From Acinetobacter indicus CIP 110367 (lineage in GTDB: Bacteria; Pseudomonadota; Gammaproteobacteria; Pseudomonadales; Moraxellaceae), in NCBI RefSeq assembly GCF_000488255.1, contig NZ_KI530745.1, forward strand, positions 310,001-374,000: DNA of 64,000 nucleotides. Reading direction: 5' to 3'. This document shows positions 8,520-18,639 of the stretch, one piece after another. The first letter of the stretch is position 1. Every line of letters begins with the position of its first letter. The notes beneath the pieces are model-generated. The model saw only the letters and a program-made list of their open reading frames with translations, did not search any database and had not been told where the DNA came from. A program made the translations under genes and the position numbers.

Positions 8520-9269
8520 ATGAAGGCTCTTGTTGCTGTAAAACGTGTGGTTGATGCCAACGTTAAAGTTCGCGTTAAACCGGACAATAGTGGGGTTGAC
8601 CTTACTAACGTTAAAATGTCAATTAACCCATTCTGTGAAATCGCCGTGGAAGAAGCGGTTCGTCTAAAAGAAAAAGGAACAGTTTCAGAAATCGTTGTTG
8701 TTTCTATCGGTCCTAAAGAAGCGCAGGAACAAATCCGTTCTGCTATGGCGCTTGGTGCTGACCGCGGTATTTTAGTTGAAACTGCAGATGAAATTGGCGC
8801 ACTTGAAGTGGCTAAAATTTTAAAAGGTGTTGTTGAGCAAGAGCAGCCACAACTGATCCTTTTAGGTAAACAGGCAATCGATGATGACTCAAACCAGGTG
8901 GGTCAGATGTTGGGTGCTTTACTGGGCGCAGGTCAAGGTACATTCGCTTCTGAAGTGAAAGTAGACGGCGACAAAGTACAAGTGACACGTGAAATCGATG
9001 GCGGTTTACAAACTGTTGAATTATCACTGCCAGCAATCATCACGACTGACTTGCGTTTGAATGAGCCACGTTATGCGGCACTTCCAAACATTATGAAAGC
9101 GCGTAAAAAACCGCTGGATACCAAGTCTCCTGCAGATTACGGTGTATCAGCCGGGACTAAACTGAAAACTGTAAAAGTTGAGTCACCAGCTGAACGTAAA
9201 GCGGGCGTACAAGTGAAGTCTGTAGATGAGCTTGTTGAAAAATTAAAAAATGAAGCGAAAGTGATCTAA
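8520..9269 (+). CDS. etfB: Electron transfer flavoprotein beta subunit
   Basis: A 249-residue subunit beginning [20 protein letters not shown]. It includes the family segment [18 protein letters not shown] and the signature stretch [28 protein letters not shown] split over residues about 175-200. The EtfAB heterodimer takes electrons from acyl-CoA dehydrogenases and other flavin dehydrogenases and passes them to ETF:quinone oxidoreductase. It precedes etfA by 18 bp in one operon. Confidence 0.97.
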   Translation: MKALVAVKRVVDANVKVRVKPDNSGVDLTNVKMSINPFCEIAVEEAVRLKEKGTVSEIVVVSIGPKEAQEQIRSAMALGADRGILVETADEIGALEVAKILKGVVEQEQPQLILLGKQAIDDDSNQVGQMLGALLGAGQGTFASEVKVDGDKVQVTREIDGGLQTVELSLPAIITTDLRLNEPRYAALPNIMKARKKPLDTKSPADYGVSAGTKLKTVKVESPAERKAGVQVKSVDELVEKLKNEAKVI

Positions 9270-9287
9270 TACAGAAGGATATAAATC

Positions 9288-10220
9288 ATGAGTATTTTAG
9301 TTATCGCTGAGCACGACAACAAAGCACTAAATGGTGCAACGTTAAACGTTGTGGCTGCAGCTCAAAAAATCGGTGGTGATATCACTGTATTGGTTGCTGG
9401 TTCTGGCGCGCAAGCAGTTGCTGATCAGGCAGCTAAAGTTGCGGGCGTGAGCAAAGTATTACTGGCTGATGATGCTGCCTATGCAAATCAGCTGGCTGAA
9501 AATGTCGCAAAACTGGTTGCTGAATTGGGTAAAGGCTATAGCCATATCCTTGCAGCATCTACAACAACAGGTAAAAACATTTTACCTCGCGCTGCAGCAT
9601 TGCTGGATGTCAGCATGATTACTGACATTATTGCAGTAGATAGTCCAAATACATTCAAGCGTCCAATTTATGCCGGTAACGCGATTGCAACTGTTGAATC
9701 TTCAGAAGCAATTGTTGTCGGTACTGTACGTGGTACAGCATTTGATGCGGTTGCTGCGGAAGGTGGTTCAGCTGCGGTTGAAGCTGCGGCATCTACAGGC
9801 GATGCAGGTATTTCTAAGTTTGTGAACGAAGAAATCGTGAAATCTGAACGTCCTGAATTAACAGCTGCACGTATTGTAGTATCAGGTGGTCGTGGTGTAG
9901 GTTCAGGTGAGAACTATCACAAAGTACTTGATCCACTGGCAGACAAGCTAGGTGCAGCACAAGGTGCATCTCGTGCAGCGGTTGATGCGGGCTTCGTTCC
10001 AAACGATATGCAGGTTGGTCAAACAGGTAAAATCGTTGCCCCTGATCTGTACATCGCTGTGGGTATCTCAGGTGCGATCCAGCACTTGGCCGGTATGAAA
10101 GATTCTAAAGTGATCGTTGCGATCAACAAAGATGAAGAAGCACCAATTAATGCAGTAGCTGACTACTGGTTAGTAGGTGACTTGAACACTGTAGTTCCAG
10201 AATTGGTTTCTAAAATCTAA
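9288..10220 (+). CDS. etfA: Electron transfer flavoprotein alpha subunit
   Basis: A 310-residue FAD-binding partner of EtfB. The N-terminal domain has the pattern ILVIAEHDN, with [20 protein letters not shown] near residues 88-107. The C-terminal FAD-binding domain contains [36 protein letters not shown] (split) and [11 protein letters not shown]. It is co-transcribed with etfB and closed by a terminator. It carries electrons from fatty-acid and amino-acid oxidation in the cytoplasm. Confidence 0.97.
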   Translation: MSILVIAEHDNKALNGATLNVVAAAQKIGGDITVLVAGSGAQAVADQAAKVAGVSKVLLADDAAYANQLAENVAKLVAELGKGYSHILAASTTTGKNILPRAAALLDVSMITDIIAVDSPNTFKRPIYAGNAIATVESSEAIVVGTVRGTAFDAVAAEGGSAAVEAAASTGDAGISKFVNEEIVKSERPELTAARIVVSGGRGVGSGENYHKVLDPLADKLGAAQGASRAAVDAGFVPNDMQVGQTGKIVAPDLYIAVGISGAIQHLAGMKDSKVIVAINKDEEAPINAVADYWLVGDLNTVVPELVSKI

Positions 10221-10240
10221 TTCCTGAACTTCGGTTAAAA

Positions 10241-10302
10241 AGACGCTCTTGCGCAAGCAGTAAAAGTTTTTACTTTGCTGTTTTGTTCAGGGGCGTTTTT
10301 TA
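10241..10302 (+). terminator. Terminator after etfA
   Basis: Nested hairpin: outer ACGCT...GGCGT arms, inner CAGTAAAA / TTTTACT-type stem, then a T run. It lies 20 bp after the etfA stop. Confidence 0.65.
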
Positions 10303-10395
10303 TTCTGTAATTTTTTATCGGAATTCATCAAAATTTAACATTTTTAGTATTGTTAAATTCAATAAACAGCAGAAGAGTCTAAAAATTATGCTAGT

Positions 10396-11097
10396 ATGCC
10401 GGTTTTTGAAATCTTTGATTTCGTCAGCCGGAGTCTCCCATTGAGTTTTGATACCCGATTGTCCAATCAAGTCTTTATCTTATTTCTGCTGTGTCTAGGT
10501 TTGCCATTCCTGGTCGATTTGCATCTGCCACTTTTAGATGGTCAGCTCGTGCGTGGCGTTGAAAATGTTCAGGCTTTCTTATTATTGTTCTGTGCAATAT
10601 TCAGTTATTTTTATATCCGTCCTTTTGATTTGGCGGATGGACAAAAGCAGTTCTGGTTATGGGCAATTTGCTGGTGGCTATTGTTGTTTGGCCGCAGTAT
10701 CAGCTGGGGGCGAGATTATTTTCCGGAAGTGCCGAAAGTGTATTTCAGAGCGATTTCAATTGTGCTGATTGCGCCTGTGGTGTTTATGCTGTTCTCTCGT
10801 CATTTGCGTGCCGAAATTGTGCGTAAATTTAAGTCGGTATCCTTGCCGCTCTGGGTTTTAATTTTGAGTGTAGTCGGTCTAATTGCCGCAGATTCTATCG
10901 AACATGGCCGTGCCATCAGCTTTATTTTCCTGCACGATGTGGCTTATAAAGATTTTATGGAAGAAATGTATGAATTCCCGTTAATCCTGGGCTTATTCAT
11001 GATGACTCTGCATATTATGAAGCAGGATAAACCGCCAGTGGTGGCCGAGCCAGTATATCTGGAGCTGGATGATCACGAAGCGGTGGCCAAGAACTAA
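10396..11097 (+). CDS. Multi-pass membrane protein of unknown function
   Basis: A protein of up to 233 residues with about six hydrophobic helices and a charged cytoplasmic tail ending in acidic residues. I do not recognise a family. Notable segments are WWLLLFGRSISWGRDYF and DSIEHGRAISFIFLHDVAYKDFMEE, with conserved-looking Arg, Asp, Glu and His near membrane boundaries. The start is uncertain: ATG 10396 has no ribosome site, while an in-frame TTG at 10441 has GGAG 7 bp before it, giving 218 residues. It is monocistronic with its own terminator. Confidence 0.7.
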   Translation: MPVFEIFDFVSRSLPLSFDTRLSNQVFILFLLCLGLPFLVDLHLPLLDGQLVRGVENVQAFLLLFCAIFSYFYIRPFDLADGQKQFWLWAICWWLLLFGRSISWGRDYFPEVPKVYFRAISIVLIAPVVFMLFSRHLRAEIVRKFKSVSLPLWVLILSVVGLIAADSIEHGRAISFIFLHDVAYKDFMEEMYEFPLILGLFMMTLHIMKQDKPPVVAEPVYLELDDHEAVAKN

Positions 11098-11125
11098 GTC
11101 GGTTTCACATCATGCTCTCAAATAT

Positions 11126-11158
11126 AAATCATGCCTTGTCCGAGGCATGATTTTTTTA
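11126..11158 (+). terminator. Rho-independent terminator after the membrane protein
   Basis: Stem AAATCATGCCT / AGGCATGATTT with a short loop and a T run. Confidence 0.9.
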
Positions 11159-11420
11159 TGTCTTTTATTTCAAAAAAGAAGATTGCTTGATCCAAGGCCA
11201 ATTTTGTCGCAAAGCGTATATTTTATGCATAGCGCAATATTGATCAAATGAGCAGAAATGCCATGTGGCGCGATGGATTTCACAGCTGGATATGCTGATA
11301 AAAGTAGCTGCAAGACCGATTGGCAAAAATAGCTTAAAAATGTACCAAAAACTCATCTTTAAACATTAGAAAATTAACAAGATTAAGATGAACAGGATGA
11401 CACAAAAATAGGACTATTTA

Positions 11421-11429
11421 TGCTATAAT
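11421..11429 (+). promoter_or_regulatory. Extended -10 promoter for gyrA
   Basis: TGCTATAAT is a perfect extended -10 element (TGnTATAAT), about 107 bp upstream of the gyrA start. No good -35 hexamer is seen at 16-18 bp, which is common for extended -10 promoters. It predicts an untranslated leader of about 100 bases. Confidence 0.55.
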
Positions 11430-11535
11430 TCCCAGCTAAATTTTCGTTTTTTAACTCAAGTTTTGAGTTAAATTTTTTGCCAAATTTACGATATAAAATG
11501 CGGGCAGAAATCTGCTTGTATAACAAGGAGTATGC

Positions 11536-14499
11536 ATGAGCGTATCGGAAATTAGACCGATTGCCATTGAGGATGAACTCAAGCATTCATATCTCGATTA
11601 TGCAATGAGCGTGATTGTGTCACGGGCATTGCCAGATGTACGAGATGGTTTAAAACCTGTTCATCGTCGTGTGCTTTATGCAATGCACGAATTGGGCAAT
11701 GACTACAACAAAGCCTACAAAAAGTCTGCCCGTGTTGTGGGTGATGTGATCGGTAAATACCATCCACACGGCGATTCCGCAGTCTATGAAACCATCGTTC
11801 GTATGGCGCAAGACTTCAGTCTGCGTTATCAACTGGTGGATGGTCAGGGTAACTTCGGTTCGATTGATGGCGATAGTGCGGCCGCAATGCGTTATACCGA
11901 AGTACGTATGACCAAGCTGGCCCATGAACTCCTGGCCGATCTGGAAAAAGATACCGTAGATTGGGTCGATAACTACGATGGCTCGGAGCGTATTCCTGAC
12001 GTTCTGCCAACCCGTATTCCAAACCTGCTGGTGAATGGTTCTGCCGGTATTGCCGTCGGTATGGCGACCAATATGGCACCGCATAACCTTACCGAAGTGA
12101 TTAATGCCTGCCTGGCCTATGCCGATAATCCGAATATCAGCATTGAAGGCCTGATGGAACACATCAGTGGTCCAGACTTCCCGACAGGCGGCATCATTTA
12201 CGGTAAATCGGGCATTGTCGATGCTTACCGTACCGGTAAAGGCCGTTTGCATATCCGTGGTAAATATCATTTTGAAGAAGACCAGAAATCTGGTCGTACC
12301 ACCATTGTCTTTACTGAAATTCCGTATCAGGTTAACAAAGCCAAAACCATTGAGCGTATTGCTGAACTGGTTAAAGAGAAAAAACTGGAAGGAATCTCGG
12401 AGTTACGTGACGAGTCCGATAAAGACGGTATGCGCATTGCGATTGACTTGAAACGTGGTGAGAACGCCGAAGTCATCGTCAATAACCTGTTCCTGAACAC
12501 GCAGCTGGAAAACTCGTTCAGTATCAACATGGTCTGCCTCGACAACGGCCAGCCAAAACTGATGAACCTGAAAGACATCATTGCTGCGTTTATCCGTCAC
12601 CGCCAGGAAGTGGTGACTCGCCGTACCATGTATGAACTGCGCAAAGCACGTGAACGCGGTCATATCTTGGAAGGTCTGACCGTTGCTTTGGCGAATATTG
12701 ATGCCATCATCGAAACCATTAAAACTTCTGCCAACCCGGCCGAAGCGCGTGAGCGTTTACAGGCTGGCGAATGGGCCGCTGGTGGTGTGGTGGCATTGCT
12801 GGAAAAAGCCGGTTCCGTGTCTATTCGCCCGGATGAAATTGAAGGTGAAGATTTAAGCCGTCCATTTGGTTTGGATGGAGATGTTTATCGTCTTTCTCCA
12901 GCGCAGGTCGGTGCGATTCTGGAACTGCGTTTACACCGCTTAACCGGTCTGGAACAAGACAAGTTACATGCAGAATATTCTGAAATTCTGGCGCAAATCG
13001 CTGAATACACTGCTATTTTAAATGACTTTAATTTATTGATGGCGGTGATTCGTGAAGAGCTGGCGCTGTTATTGCAGCAATATGGCGATGCACGTCGCAC
13101 TGAAATTGTTGAATCCCGCATCGACTTCTCGCGTGAAGATTTAATTCCTGAAGAGCAGGTGGTGTTAACCGTTTCACAATCCGGTTATGCCAAGACTCAG
13201 CCATTGTCCGATTATCAGGCTCAGCGCCGTGGTGGTCGTGGTAAGTCTGCCACAAGCATGAAAGAAGATGATTATATCCAGCATCTGATTGTCACCTCGA
13301 ACCACGCGACCGTACTGTGCTTTACCGATGTCGGTAAGGTCTATCGCCTGAAAGTATTTGAAGTGCCACAAGCTTCACGTGGTTCGAAAGGCCGTCCAAT
13401 GGTCAACCTGTTGCCATTAGATGCCAATGAAACCATTACCGCGATTCTGCCAGTAATTGATGCACCGAAGAAATTCAAAGAGCGTCTGGCCGATTTCCGT
13501 AGTTTTGTGAAAGCCAACTCAGTACAATTACAGCAAAATCAAGTAATTGCTAGCCATTATGTCGAACTTGAAGCCGCATTTGCAGAACTGGCAGATGGTG
13601 ATGATCTGTCGGATGCCTTGCGTGTTCAGTTAAAGCAGCTGGGCCTAGAGCTGTCAGCCACAGACCTGGATGATGAAATTGTTGCAGAATTTGCCGAGCA
13701 GGCTGAAAATCTGCGCAAAAACTTCTATGTGTTTATGGCAACAGCGTCTGGTACGGTTAAACGTGTCGAGCTGGAGCAGTTCAGCAATGTGCGTTCTAAC
13801 GGTTTACGTGCCATTGAACTGAACGAAGAAGACACCCTGATTGGCGTGGCGATTACCGATGGCGAGCAGCAGATCATGCTGTTCTCGAATGAAGGTAAGG
13901 CAATCCGTTTTGCTGAAACTGATGTTCGTGCCATGGGCCGTTCAGCCAAAGGTGTGCGTGGTATGCGTGTCACCATTGGTGCAGCTCAAGCGGAAGAGGC
14001 CGAAGACGATACAGCCGATAGCGAAGATGATGCAACCGATAGCAATTTTGTTAGCCGGATTGTGTCGCTGGTCGTGGTGCCAGAAACCGGTGAAGTGCTG
14101 TGTGCATCCGCCAATGGTTATGGTAAACGTACTCCGGTCGATGACTTCCCGACCAAAAAACGGGGCGGTAAGGGTGTAATTGCGATCAAGACCTCTGAAC
14201 GTAACGGTGAACTGGTCGGTGCGGTGGCCATTGATGCCTCGAAAGAATTGATGCTGATTTCGGATGGCGGTACGCTGGTACGTACCCGTGCTTCGGAAGT
14301 GGCAGAAACTGGTCGTAATGCGCAAGGTGTACGTTTAATCCGTTTAGGTGAAAATGAAACCTTGGTGGGTGTAGAAGCGATTGAAGCCGTGGAAGAAGAT
14401 GAATTTTCTGAAGATTTAGCTGATGAAAATACAGCTTTAGATACGGTAGAGACCGATGCAGTAGCTGCTGAGCAGGATGAAAAACCGGCTGAAGAATAA
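11536..14499 (+). CDS. gyrA: DNA gyrase subunit A, enlarged C-terminal domain
   Basis: A 987-residue type II topoisomerase subunit that cuts and rejoins DNA and, with GyrB, introduces negative supercoils. The breakage-reunion domain includes the QRDR ([14 protein letters not shown], Ser81 and Glu85, the quinolone-sensitive residues) and the catalytic Tyr in AMRYTEVRM (about residue 120). The GyrA box QRRGGRGKS is near residue 560. The C-terminal beta-pinwheel is interrupted by about 87 charged, helix-prone residues (about 642-728). It also has an acidic insert (about 819-834), and it ends in an acidic tail. From memory, Acinetobacter GyrA is closer to 900 residues. AAGGAG precedes the ATG. 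Confidence 0.97.
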   Translation: MSVSEIRPIAIEDELKHSYLDYAMSVIVSRALPDVRDGLKPVHRRVLYAMHELGNDYNKAYKKSARVVGDVIGKYHPHGDSAVYETIVRMAQDFSLRYQLVDGQGNFGSIDGDSAAAMRYTEVRMTKLAHELLADLEKDTVDWVDNYDGSERIPDVLPTRIPNLLVNGSAGIAVGMATNMAPHNLTEVINACLAYADNPNISIEGLMEHISGPDFPTGGIIYGKSGIVDAYRTGKGRLHIRGKYHFEEDQKSGRTTIVFTEIPYQVNKAKTIERIAELVKEKKLEGISELRDESDKDGMRIAIDLKRGENAEVIVNNLFLNTQLENSFSINMVCLDNGQPKLMNLKDIIAAFIRHRQEVVTRRTMYELRKARERGHILEGLTVALANIDAIIETIKTSANPAEARERLQAGEWAAGGVVALLEKAGSVSIRPDEIEGEDLSRPFGLDGDVYRLSPAQVGAILELRLHRLTGLEQDKLHAEYSEILAQIAEYTAILNDFNLLMAVIREELALLLQQYGDARRTEIVESRIDFSREDLIPEEQVVLTVSQSGYAKTQPLSDYQAQRRGGRGKSATSMKEDDYIQHLIVTSNHATVLCFTDVGKVYRLKVFEVPQASRGSKGRPMVNLLPLDANETITAILPVIDAPKKFKERLADFRSFVKANSVQLQQNQVIASHYVELEAAFAELADGDDLSDALRVQLKQLGLELSATDLDDEIVAEFAEQAENLRKNFYVFMATASGTVKRVELEQFSNVRSNGLRAIELNEEDTLIGVAITDGEQQIMLFSNEGKAIRFAETDVRAMGRSAKGVRGMRVTIGAAQAEEAEDDTADSEDDATDSNFVSRIVSLVVVPETGEVLCASANGYGKRTPVDDFPTKKRGGKGVIAIKTSERNGELVGAVAIDASKELMLISDGGTLVRTRASEVAETGRNAQGVRLIRLGENETLVGVEAIEAVEEDEFSEDLADENTALDTVETDAVAAEQDEKPAEE

Positions 14500-14512
14500 T
14501 TTTTCTTCTCAT

Positions 14513-14541
14513 GAAAAGGACGCTTCGGCGTCCTTTTTTAC
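14513..14541 (+). terminator. Rho-independent terminator after gyrA
   Basis: Ten-base arms AAAAGGACGC / GCGTCCTTTT closed by a TTCG tetraloop, followed by T residues. Confidence 0.93.
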
Positions 14542-14567
14542 ACAGTACCGTACAGGAATAACCCGAT

Positions 14568-14999
14568 ATGCAGCTTAAATTATGGATGGGCTTGAGTGTT
14601 CTGGCTTTGGCCGGATGTGATCAGCTGGGTCAAAAAGCCATGGACGCCATTCCAAATCCGAGTCCGCAGCAGGAACAGGTGGCACAGGCGGCCTATGACA
14701 ATTTACGTGATGGCGAGTTCGAGCAGTTTCTGAATCATCTCGAGCCAGAACTCAAAAGCCATTTTCAGGACAATCAGAAAGTCATGAAACGCTTTGCCAA
14801 GGTGATTCCAAAAGACGAGTATAAGTCGCGTACCCTGATGACCAAAAGTATTGAAACCGGTAGCAATCAGCCGGGGCAGTACAAGATTAGCTATGAATAT
14901 GCGTATCCAAAAAATCTGGTGCAATATGACGTCAGCTTTGACCAGCCGGGCGGTAGCAGTAAAATCCGCAACTTGAATATTCAGGTATTTGGTGAGTGA
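14568..14999 (+). CDS. Lipoprotein of unknown function
   Basis: A 143-residue predicted lipoprotein: a short signal peptide with lipobox LAGC (Cys at residue 16) and then a soluble domain. The region QVAQAAYDNLRDGEFEQFL followed by a predominantly beta C-terminal half resembles small NTF2-like/DUF4019-like lipoproteins that handle a Tyr- and Lys-rich surface. That resemblance is an impression, not a match. It is expressed from its own unit between gyrA and serC. Function unknown. Confidence 0.8.
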   Translation: MQLKLWMGLSVLALAGCDQLGQKAMDAIPNPSPQQEQVAQAAYDNLRDGEFEQFLNHLEPELKSHFQDNQKVMKRFAKVIPKDEYKSRTLMTKSIETGSNQPGQYKISYEYAYPKNLVQYDVSFDQPGGSSKIRNLNIQVFGE

Positions 15000-15294
15000 G
15001 TGCACTCTTAATCGCTACATTTTACTGCGCTTGACCAGATCACTGCCTATTACTGCATATATGCTTAAGATCAGCGCAAATTACATTTAATCAAGAGAAA
15101 AAGGTCATCCACATTGGGCCAGATATAGAGATGAATAGGCTTCCAATCTGCTGGAAAAGTTAAAATTATCTTGTGAATCTATATTGATTTTTCGACTGTA
15201 TCTGCGTGCCAAGATTGAAATAATTTTGTGCAAGCCCGAGCAAGATGTGGTTAAATGCCTATTTTATTGTGTTTCACCTTGACAAGGAAAAATC

Positions 15295-16374
15295 ATGCGC
15301 GCGTACAACTTCTGTGCTGGCCCTGCTGCATTACCCACTGCCGTATTAGAAAAAGCTCAAGCAGAAATGCTGGACTGGCACGGCAAAGGCCTTTCGATCA
15401 TGGAAATGAGCCATCGTAGCAAAGATTATGTTGCGGTTGCAGAAAAAGCAGAAGCCGATTTACGCAAACTCATGAACATTCCTGAGAACTATAAAGTACT
15501 GTTCTTGCAGGGTGGGGCATCCTTACAATTCTCGGCAATTCCATTAAACCTGCTCGGTAAAAATGACAAGGCCGATTATATCCATACCGGTATCTGGTCT
15601 GAAAAAGCATTAAAAGAAGCACAGCGTTATGGCGATATTCATGTCGTGAACGCAGGTATTCAGATTGATGGTAAACATGCGATTAGCGCGCAAAGCGAGT
15701 GGGATTTATCTGCAGATGCAGCTTATGTGCATTATGCCGACAATGAAACCATTGGTGGTCTGCAATTTGCCAGCATTCCTGAAACCGACAAGCCGTTGGT
15801 GTGTGACTATTCATCTAGCATTCTGTCTGCACCGCTAGATGTTAGCAAGTTTGGTTTAATTTATGCGGGTGCACAGAAAAATATTGGCCCGGCAGGTTTA
15901 ACCCTGGTGATTATCCGTGAAGATTTACTGGATCAGGCCAAGCCGGAAATTCCAAGCATCCTGAAATATTCAGATCAGGCGAAAAATGGTTCAATGGTGA
16001 ATACGCCATCGACCTATGCCTGGTATTTATCCGGTCTGGTTTTTGAATGGTTACTGGAAAATGGTGGGGTTGATGCCATGCATCAGACCAACCTTGAAAA
16101 AGCCAAACTGCTGTATGGTTATATCGATTCAAGCGATTTCTACGCCAACCCGATTGTTGAAGCCAACCGTTCGATCATGAACGTACCATTTACGCTGGCC
16201 AATGCCGATCTGGAAAAACAGTTCCTGCAAGAAGCGGAAGCCAATCATCTGTTGAATCTGGCTGGTCACCGTTCAGTTGGTGGTATGCGTGCCAGCATTT
16301 ATAATGCCGTGCCACTTGAAGGTGTTCAGGCACTGGTTAACTTTATGGATGACTTTGCCAAACGCAACGGCTAA
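15295..16374 (+). CDS. serC: Phosphoserine aminotransferase
   Basis: A 359-residue class V PLP aminotransferase acting in serine synthesis (3-phosphohydroxypyruvate to phosphoserine) and in pyridoxal phosphate synthesis. It begins MRAYNFCAGPAALP and has GKGLSIMEMSHRSK, LFLQGGASLQFS, the PLP lysine in YAGAQKNIGPAGL (about residue 195) and GHRSVGGMRASIYNA near the end. The ribosome site AAGGAAA is well placed. Monocistronic, with a terminator. Confidence 0.97.
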   Translation: MRAYNFCAGPAALPTAVLEKAQAEMLDWHGKGLSIMEMSHRSKDYVAVAEKAEADLRKLMNIPENYKVLFLQGGASLQFSAIPLNLLGKNDKADYIHTGIWSEKALKEAQRYGDIHVVNAGIQIDGKHAISAQSEWDLSADAAYVHYADNETIGGLQFASIPETDKPLVCDYSSSILSAPLDVSKFGLIYAGAQKNIGPAGLTLVIIREDLLDQAKPEIPSILKYSDQAKNGSMVNTPSTYAWYLSGLVFEWLLENGGVDAMHQTNLEKAKLLYGYIDSSDFYANPIVEANRSIMNVPFTLANADLEKQFLQEAEANHLLNLAGHRSVGGMRASIYNAVPLEGVQALVNFMDDFAKRNG

Positions 16375-16387
16375 TCCAGCGTATACG

Positions 16388-16419
16388 AAAAAGCCCATCA
16401 TCAGGATGGGCTTTTTTTA
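16388..16419 (+). terminator. Rho-independent terminator after serC
   Basis: Stem AAAAGCCCATC / GATGGGCTTTT with a T run, 14 bp after the stop. Confidence 0.9.
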
Positions 16420-16430
16420 TGGAATACGGA

Positions 16431-16571
16431 TTAAAAAATAAATTGATGCAGCAGGTAGGCAGAAATCATCATGCCCAGAACAAAAAACAGGCAGGACATT
16501 TTATCCAGACGATAACGCTGACCCATTTGATGTTCAACAGATTGTAAGTTTTCTTCTTGCACGATTTTCAT
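16431..16571 (-). CDS. 46-residue single-span membrane protein
   Basis: A short open frame encoding a 46-residue peptide: a polar N-terminus MKIVQEENLQSVEHQMGQRY, a basic LDK, then one hydrophobic helix (about residues 26-46) running to the C-terminus. Its stop is 12 bp from the convergent serC terminator, which would also serve it. GGAA lies 11 bases before the ATG, which is weak. No family recognised. The clear soluble/hydrophobic division and the stop near the terminator favour a real gene. Confidence 0.5.
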   Translation of the reverse strand: MKIVQEENLQSVEHQMGQRYRLDKMSCLFFVLGMMISAYLLHQFIF

Positions 16572-16910
16572 AGATATTATATTCCAGTGATCTATTTATC
16601 GTTGATACTTTCGATTTGTCACATATTATTAACATAAAAAATTGGTTAAATAAAGTACTAAATACATTTTCCTTAATAAACTTTTCAGCCGATTTAAAAT
16701 CAGAACATCATCTCTTCATTCTGTTGACCGGATTTATTCAATATTCAATTTTTAAACAGATTTAATCTAAGTCTATGAAAATCAATAGAGATTAAATAAT
16801 AAGCTTTAAAATTTAAAACTGTGGATAAATAAGTGATTTTTGAATTTAAAATAGTGATATTTAGAATAAAACTGTGGATAAAATATAATCAAATAAATTC
16901 AAAAGATACA
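16572..16910. other. AT-rich spacer with two perfect DnaA boxes
   Basis: About 340 bp of very AT-rich DNA without genes. A 16-bp direct repeat at 16814-16829 and 16867-16882 each contains TGTGGATAA (16820-16828 and 16873-16881), the exact reverse complement of the consensus DnaA box TTATCCACA. A one-mismatch box in the opposite orientation, TTATCCAGA, lies at 16501-16509. The boxes are 53 bp apart, close to five helical turns. Confidence 0.6.
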
Positions 16911-16960
16911 AAAAAGACCTGCTTCAAGCTGAAAGCTCATATTGAAGCAGGTCTTTCTTT
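16911..16960 (-). terminator. Bidirectional hairpin terminator after the 310-residue unknown gene
   Basis: Perfect 15-bp arms AAAGACCTGCTTCAA / TTGAAGCAGGTCTTT with a 14-base loop and T-rich ends on both strands. It is placed just downstream of the minus-strand stop at 16970. Confidence 0.85.
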
Positions 16961-16969
16961 AAATATAAA

Positions 16970-17902
16970 TTATTGTTTTTTCGCGTAAATACTGACCTGA
17001 ATCCAGATATTGCCGCGAATGAACTGGCCAATTTCAAAATCAGCAAACTTGGGTTCTTTGGTCGCAATACGGATTAAAGTGGCTGGCTGGTTGTCTTCAT
17101 GAATCAGGCAGACATCATACAGGGTGTAATCCTGATTCATAAACTGTGCTTGGGTTTTACCGACCACATTGCCTTGGAACCAGGCTTCATCTTCCTGTCC
17201 TAAGACTTCGCCATATAAATAGGCCACCATTTTGGAGAAATTCACGGTCACCGGGGCTTTATCTTCTTCAGATTTTGGCTCCCAGGCGTCAATCTGTTCC
17301 TGTAAATTGGCTGGGGCAACGCCATTATTGGCCGCCAGAATATCATTTAAGGCACGGTGATGTTTAATCGAGGCCGGATCATCAACAATCAGCTGCTCAT
17401 CTTCTGCCACGGCTTCTAGCTCGTAAGCCCAACCATTCAGATGCGCGATATAAGTCTGGTCTTTTTGGTACTGGTGATGATTGACGCTATACAGACTGTC
17501 AAAGGCATAGACCGTGGTGTTTTCACCCAGATTCAATCCCAAAACTGCCTGGGTATTGGAAGGGCAGCTAATGATCCGTTCAATGGTCACCGGGGTTTTA
17601 TACGGGCTTTCAAAGCATGGAAAGGCTGTTTTAACCGCTTTCGGCTGATTGGCCTCTACGGCAATGACCTGCGCCAGTTGAATCGGCTGTTTGACCGGGC
17701 CCTGAATCAGCCAGGTGCTGTCATCCATATCACATTCTTGTGTGCATAGCCCCATTGGCATGATGGGTGCATCCAGTGCCTGACCTAACCATTTGGGAAC
17801 ATCAACATTCGGCTGATCGGTGAGCAGCGTCCAATGCTCTACATGGCTGCCAAAACTTTGATCTTCAATGGTAATAATGTCTGGTCTGTTCTGATTTTTC
17901 AT
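16970..17902 (-). CDS. Cytoplasmic protein of unknown function, about 310 residues
   Basis: A soluble acidic protein with no signal peptide or membrane span and no family I recognise. It has several tryptophans and cysteines (CTQECDMDD near residue 54, FPCFESPYK near residue 98) and a proline- and glutamate-rich middle. Its C-terminal half has FSKMVAYLYGEVLGQEDEAW and a probable OB-like beta region ending FEIGQFIRGNIWIQVSIY. ATG 17902 is preferred to the GTG at 17908. It stands alone between two terminators. Function cannot be assigned. Confidence 0.75.
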   Translation of the reverse strand: MKNQNRPDIITIEDQSFGSHVEHWTLLTDQPNVDVPKWLGQALDAPIMPMGLCTQECDMDDSTWLIQGPVKQPIQLAQVIAVEANQPKAVKTAFPCFESPYKTPVTIERIISCPSNTQAVLGLNLGENTTVYAFDSLYSVNHHQYQKDQTYIAHLNGWAYELEAVAEDEQLIVDDPASIKHHRALNDILAANNGVAPANLQEQIDAWEPKSEEDKAPVTVNFSKMVAYLYGEVLGQEDEAWFQGNVVGKTQAQFMNQDYTLYDVCLIHEDNQPATLIRIATKEPKFADFEIGQFIRGNIWIQVSIYAKKQ

Positions 17903-18166
17903 AAGCACGTTAAGAGAATGTCGAGTGGCCTTAATCTATTTAATCGAGGGTGTTTTAAATTTTTCAAGTCTGGGCGCCGATTTCTCCTTTGAAAATGCCC
18001 GAAATGATGAGAAAAGTCAAAAGATGTGCTCAGGCAGTTCAAGCAAAATCAGCTGATCCAGCGAGTTATTACTCCAGCAGCATCTTCGAGAAAAAGCCTG
18101 TATTTCCCACCGCGGCGTTGAGTGAATTTTGCTACACTAGGGGCATCAAAATTGCCGGAATTGAAA

Positions 18167-18634
18167 GTGCTGCCATTTAAGCTGTGGGTGGATGCCGATG
18201 CCTTACCAAGAATTTTAAAAGATGTGATTATCCGGGCTTCAGACCGTTATCAGCTCGAAGTAATTTTTGTGGCCAATCAGAATGTGGGTATTACCCCATC
18301 GGTGCGGATTAAATCCTTGCAGGTCATGAGCGGGGCGGATGCGGCCGATCAGGAAATTGTTGAGCGAATGCAGGCCAATGATATTGTGGTGACTCAGGAT
18401 ATTCCACTGGCAGCGCAGGTGATTGAAAAGGGCGGTATTGCGATTCATCCACGTGGTGAAATCTATACCACCGCCAATGTTAAAGCGCGGCTGCATTTAC
18501 GTGATTTTATGGATACCTTGCGCGGCGCTGGCGTGCAGACCGGTGGGCCACCGCCAATTTCCGAACGCGATAAACGTGAATTTTCCAGCAGTCTGGATCA
18601 GACCATTCAAAAACAAAAACGTAAAACCGGCTGA
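18167..18634 (+). CDS. YaiI/YqxD family protein (UPF0178)
   Basis: A 155-residue NYN/PIN-like fold protein. Family hallmarks are [76 protein letters not shown] and ERDKREF. The acidic residues (Asp-Asp at WVDAD and TQDIP) fit a metal-dependent nuclease-like site, but the function is not established. I choose GTG 18167, with GGAA 6 bp before it; longer frames to 18122 add residues not seen in the family. Followed 5 bp later by an EamA transporter, so they may be co-transcribed. Confidence 0.9.
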   Translation: MLPFKLWVDADALPRILKDVIIRASDRYQLEVIFVANQNVGITPSVRIKSLQVMSGADAADQEIVERMQANDIVVTQDIPLAAQVIEKGGIAIHPRGEIYTTANVKARLHLRDFMDTLRGAGVQTGGPPPISERDKREFSSSLDQTIQKQKRKTG

Positions 18635-18639
18635 ATTAC

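Noticed and set aside
11766-11810. Quinolone-resistance change in gyrA
   Set aside because: Ser81 and Glu85 are the susceptible-type residues in [10 protein letters not shown].
11650-14325. Several antisense frames of 60-206 codons inside gyrA
   Set aside because: Shadows of a strongly conserved gene; compositions are unusual (His/Thr-rich) and no start signals are present.
16572-16910. Chromosomal origin oriC
   Set aside because: Only two perfect boxes are present and dnaA, dnaN, gidA/mnmG or rpmH are not nearby. A secondary DnaA site is more likely.
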